From: Pholis gunnellus
Lineage: Eukaryota > Chordata > Actinopteri > Perciformes > Pholidae
NCBI GenBank assembly: GCA_910591455.2
Contig: OU342807.1
Span: forward strand, 14,562,594-14,626,593
Reading direction: 5' to 3'
DNA: 64,000 bases
The notes under the pieces are model-generated. The model saw only the letters and a program-made list of their open reading frames with translations, was not told the origin of the DNA and searched no databases. The translations under genes were made by a program, and so were the position numbers. The stretch's first letter is position 1, and every line of letters starts with the position of its first letter. Shown piece by piece: positions 60,180-64,000 of the stretch.

Positions 60180-62661
60180 AAGAAAAACTAGCAACATAGG
60201 AATGGTCCACAAGTAAACCCCAAAAAGATTGCTTTCACTTTACAAACAGCATAATTGCACCCTCTAATTACAAAATATAGTATATTAATATGAATATATT
60301 TTGTATTAATACAATACAATCAATCCTACCACAACAAGGCCTGCAGAGTTGCTCTACTTCACTCATTACTTCTGCACATTATCAAGTAGTCCTGTATCTC
60401 ATTCATTTTAAACAGTATTGTTCTGTTTCCTACCACGTTTAACTGTTGTTGCTGTTTTGCTTTTGTTTGGAAAGATTAATGATGAAGGCCTAAAAGGGAG
60501 TTTACCCAAGCTCCACTTTACAGCATGACATCATCACACATGAACAAACATGCCTGTAAATAATGAAATATTAACTCAACCTCTCCTCAGCAACAAGAAA
60601 TCAGGGAGAAAGCTGACAACTCTTGAGAGCCGATGGCTATTAAACCATGTTTCCATTCCTTGAGCAACATGCAGAGATGGGGGAAATTGCATCATGCATA
60701 ATACACAGTGTGCTTGATATTTGTCAGAAGCACTGAACCTGATGGCACTGGTGGGAACACATTACTTACCGGACGTTAAAACAAGAAAAATATTAAAGGT
60801 TATTTTTTGAATGTTTTCTTCAATGATTGTTGAAATTTGTATTACATCCCAAGAGCTATACATAAATCAAAGGCTACAACAAAAACTAAGACAAAAGAAA
60901 ACCAGATATCTGTTGCTGTCGCAAGACTGCAATAAATAATAATCAATTAATTTGGGCCATCCTATGTGCACTCTATTCGTGTTTCATTGAATGTCACTTC
61001 CACAAGTTACAAGCTTGGTAGCTGTCAATACTAACAAGTTGGATCATTTTTGAAATCTTGCATAGTAATACTCAAGATTACAAACCCTAGCTTTAATGTC
61101 AATCAATCTCACACAATATCTGACATCACTTTTCTCTTCTCCTCAGTTTGAGTGATTGTGCAAGAATCAATCTCATTGTTTGCCCTGTCCATCTCTATTG
61201 AGTCATAGATCTTATTTCCTCTGTGAGCTGATTTTTTTGTTGACAAACATGTGGTTACACGCATTGCCACACCCACCCGCTTTGTGAATAAATAATATTA
61301 CAGAAAAATAATTATTCAACTCTGGCATTTTGCACTCATGGCAGGAGTTCACGGCTGGGGGCTCTCATGTGTATGTGTGGGCGGGGTTGGGTGCGTGTGT
61401 GCTTGGCTACGTCTGAGTACTCTGTTATTATTTGATGGCACCCAGCGTGCATTTATCCATTATTCATGCCGTGCCGAAGGGGCAACTTTGGGCCAAGGTT
61501 TTGGCAAAAGCATCCCTGAACCCTTCATTAAGTCTCCAGCTAGTGTGTGTGTGTACATGTGCTCATGTATATGTGTCTGTGTGTCACACCAGAAGAGACT
61601 CATTTCCTGAAGCTGGCAGTACCAAGCTGGTCACAGTGACACTAGCAGAAAAGCACAGAGTGCAAGAGAGCAGCTGGGAAAATGATGTGTGTGTGTGTGT
61701 GTGTGTCTGTACTGTATGACCAGTAGACCAGAGCTGGATCTTTTTCAGTCAATGAAGCGGGATTCGAATGTGCACTGGCTGCCCTGATCACTCAAAACAT
61801 TGTGAATTGAAAGTGTATTTCATGTGTCGTTTTCTGATGACACTGCAATAGAGACATCAGCCGAGAGACAAATACAGCTTTACATTCTAATAAGATTAGC
61901 TCAGCATGGTGCAATGCTACTTTAAAACCCACATTAAAGCTGACTGACTGGACGTGACTTAATGTTAAACGTTACGGTCTTAATAAATTATCTAATCTGG
62001 TAATCAGTCTTTCAAATATTTGCTTTAGATGACTTCCAACACAATAGCTTTCAAAATCCACATCCTCACTGTTTTTCCAAATCAGCATTTTTCAATTAGA
62101 CATTATGCATTTGCAGGTTTTCTGCTAAAGCCTGTGATGTGAATATAACTGGGTTATTTTACTTTAGGGGAAATAACAGTACAACTTAAACCTTAACAAT
62201 GGCATATCTATTCCTTTGCAGAAAACAGTAATGCCTTTCACCATTACTTGTATTCATGGGACAGTGTGAGCTCTGGGAGTCTTTTTGGGTTAACAACTGA
62301 TACTTAAAGACAACCTGTTGCCTGTCTATGCGTATTTTCTCCTCCGACTTGAATTAAGGTTTCTCTCACTGAAGAAAGGAAGACTTGGGAACAATACATT
62401 AAATATATTATACCTGAAGTTTAACTGAGTTTGAGTATGTTTCTTAATGGCATTCCTTGAGTAAGTTGTTGCTCTTATTATTTAATATCATTCCTATTAT
62501 TCATTAGGATAAAGGTTAAAGGCCCCTTTATGGTAATGCATTAAATTCATTTTTCATGGGTGGAGAGGAGGATGAAAAGGAAGTGGTAAGAAGGAATAAA
62601 AAACAATAAGATGTGGAATCTTTTAGATTGCAATTCAAACAATGAACCGTTTACCAGCATA
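60180..62661. other. Unassigned non-coding sequence
   Basis: TG patches at about 61540-61580 and 61686-61706. The part at about 61430-61535 is unique and CpG-containing, a weak regulatory candidate. Frames at 61.3-61.7 kb are driven by TG tracts. No gene. Confidence 0.4.
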
Positions 62662-63028
62662 GCTTTAAGCTTCATGTAATGCGTTTGTGTCCGTTAAGCC
62701 AGAGAACGGACCAATCAGTGTTCTGTGTTTAGCTTAGGTGTTGGCGAGGCATTACAGAGAGGCAGCCGTTGGGTAAGCAAAGATGCTGCAGAACTGCCGT
62801 GTATTTCTTCAATGAATGAAGAACAAAGAACAACACTAAAGACATGTCTCGATGGAGAAGATGTTTTCTCTCTTGTCCTGACTCGTTTCGGCAAGAGTTT
62901 GCTTGACAGAGGGGTCATCCAATCTGCTGTAAAGTATGTTTTGAAATAGCCTGCACTTTTCTAAACGGTGCCCAATGACGGCTCCTCAGATGGTACTGTG
63001 TAACAAACCATTTGGAGGGTCAGGTTAC
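62662..63028 (+). mobile_element. Non-autonomous element with helicase start, copy 2
   Basis: Same unit as 40605-40955: TAATGCGTTTGTGTCCG, ACCAATCAGTGTTCTGTG, AAAGATGCTGCAGAAC, the helicase-like fragment, then CAATGACGGCTCCTCAGAT and GTAACAAACCATTTGGAGGG. Same orientation, 22 kb apart. Confidence 0.65.
62803..62949 (+). pseudogene. RecQ/SF2 helicase N-terminal fragment, copy 2
   Basis: Residues read ISSMNEEQRTTLKTCLDG, then EDVFSLVLTRFGKSLL. The EEQR region aligns with motif 0, and TRFGKS aligns with Walker A TGFGKS, with Arg in place of the first conserved Gly while Lys and Ser are intact. The frame then leaves the family and ends at 62949. Together with copy 1 this shows a common ancestor carrying a helicase frame. 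It is too short and altered to function. An in-frame ATG lies upstream at 62725. Confidence 0.65.
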
Positions 63029-64000
63029 AGTTTCACAACAATACGTGTAATGTGTTGAATTCTAATCTAACATCACAAACAAATCCACTATATTATCTTT
63101 TGTTAATGTGTTGATTTCTATTTTCAGGATCATGGAAAGTTTCACTTTAACTATTCAGATAAGTTGATTTCTATGGACATTGGATCGTTTATCCATCCAA
63201 TAGCTTTACCATGGACAGTTTTATTGTGATATTTTTGATGATTTTTAATTCAGGATCTTTATATTTTATGTAAAAGCAACAAGGAACTTCATTTTGTGTT
63301 GATTTTGGTGGTTCCTGTGGACTAAAGCGGCAGTGTTTAAGTCCAACAGCTACGCTTTAGAAAACCTCAAATTTTACTACAGCAGGGTCCAACAGTTTTC
63401 CTTGCACAGTCCTGGTTCTGGTTTTCCTTTGCCTCTCCACCCTCCAACAATATGGCCTGGGTCTCCATCAGCGTGGTGTCGTTGATGGCTTCCAGTGGGG
63501 ACCGGCAGAGCTGCAAGGTGTAGAGCTGCTGCCACCGGGCACGGAGCTCCGCTACACCCACCGAACCACTATCGTTTGAAGCTGGCAGCGTTGTAAAATC
63601 TGGCTCAGCCCGTGTTGAGCTAATCGCTGCCGGTGGCCCTGCTGGAGTCTCAGCTGATTTCTTCAGATTTTGGATGATTTTTGGACAGATTTACTAACTT
63701 GTTTCATGTGTGTTTCATCTTGAATTCAGGACCACGGATAGGTGTCGATTGTAGTCCTCATGCTCCGTGGCCTGAGGCAGCATCCTCCCATGTTTGATCC
63801 GCCATAGCAAGGCAAATGCACATACACGACGTGACCAAAATTATGCACGGCATTCAAAAACACCCAAAAAACTAACACAAACGACAAACACATTAATTTG
63901 CATATGCACATCCAGAAAAAGCCATTCACATGCATGTGTGCACACATAAATGTGCACACATTTTGAACATGTCGGCAGAATCTCGTAGGACAGACAGGAG
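63029..64000. other. Repeat-like and GC-rich block, unassigned
   Basis: 63120-63420 reads like a dispersed repeat (GATGATTTTTAATTCAGGAT, TGTGGACTAAAGCGGCAGTG, recalled but unnamed). 63390-63660 is markedly GC-richer than its surroundings, with a 64-codon reverse frame of no known family. Nothing is identified after that. Confidence 0.35.

Noticed and set aside
1..64000. CRISPR arrays, operons or bacterial signals
   Set aside because: The sequence is vertebrate in character; the regularly spaced repeats seen are microsatellites or dispersed transposons, with no repeat-spacer structure.

Overview
The window reads as nuclear DNA of a ray-finned (probably percomorph) fish. It is AT-rich, carries frequent CA/TG microsatellites, and contains many degraded interspersed repeats of types I know from teleost genomes: hAT-like and PIF/Harbinger-like miniature elements, a tRNA-derived SINE, L2-like LINE remnants, a Tc1/mariner remnant, solo-LTR-like pieces and several abundant non-coding families. 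Family assignments rest on recalled resemblance and on structure visible here (terminal inverted repeats, target duplications, translated motifs); no search was run.

No host protein-coding gene is supported on either strand. Every long open frame is an artefact of a microsatellite or low-complexity tract, a piece of transposon coding sequence, or chance. The window is therefore either a gene desert or the inside of one or more large introns. No bacterial-type features (operons, CRISPR, ribosome-binding sites) apply.

Layout: 0-9 kb is mostly unique sequence with a TIR element (2.4-3.05 kb), a MITE (3.1-3.3 kb) and a copy of repeat 'family A' (3.35-3.62 kb). 9-16.7 kb holds an LTR-like piece, a divergent 170-bp direct duplication, a second family A copy split by a Harbinger-like element with MADF-domain remains, a SINE and a Tc1/mariner scrap. 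19.7-28 kb is the densest transposon zone: a hAT MITE inside an AT microsatellite, two further repeat families, two L2-like LINE remnants in opposite orientation, and a solo LTR split by a 975-bp TIR element. 28-40 kb is mainly unique, with one LINE-tail-like repeat and an LTR-like block. 40.6 and 62.7 kb carry two copies of one non-autonomous element holding the start of a RecQ-like helicase frame. 45.2-47.4 kb is a repeat cluster with a hAT element nested in a SINE-like repeat. 51.7-52.4 kb is an internally inverted repeat copy. 56.4-57.4 kb is a third family A copy with a 671-bp nested insertion. 59.3-60.2 kb contains 90-bp arms, nearly identical, in inverted orientation.

Nothing here works together as a pathway. 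The biology is layered transposon insertion and decay, plus possible unannotated regulatory sequence between the repeats.
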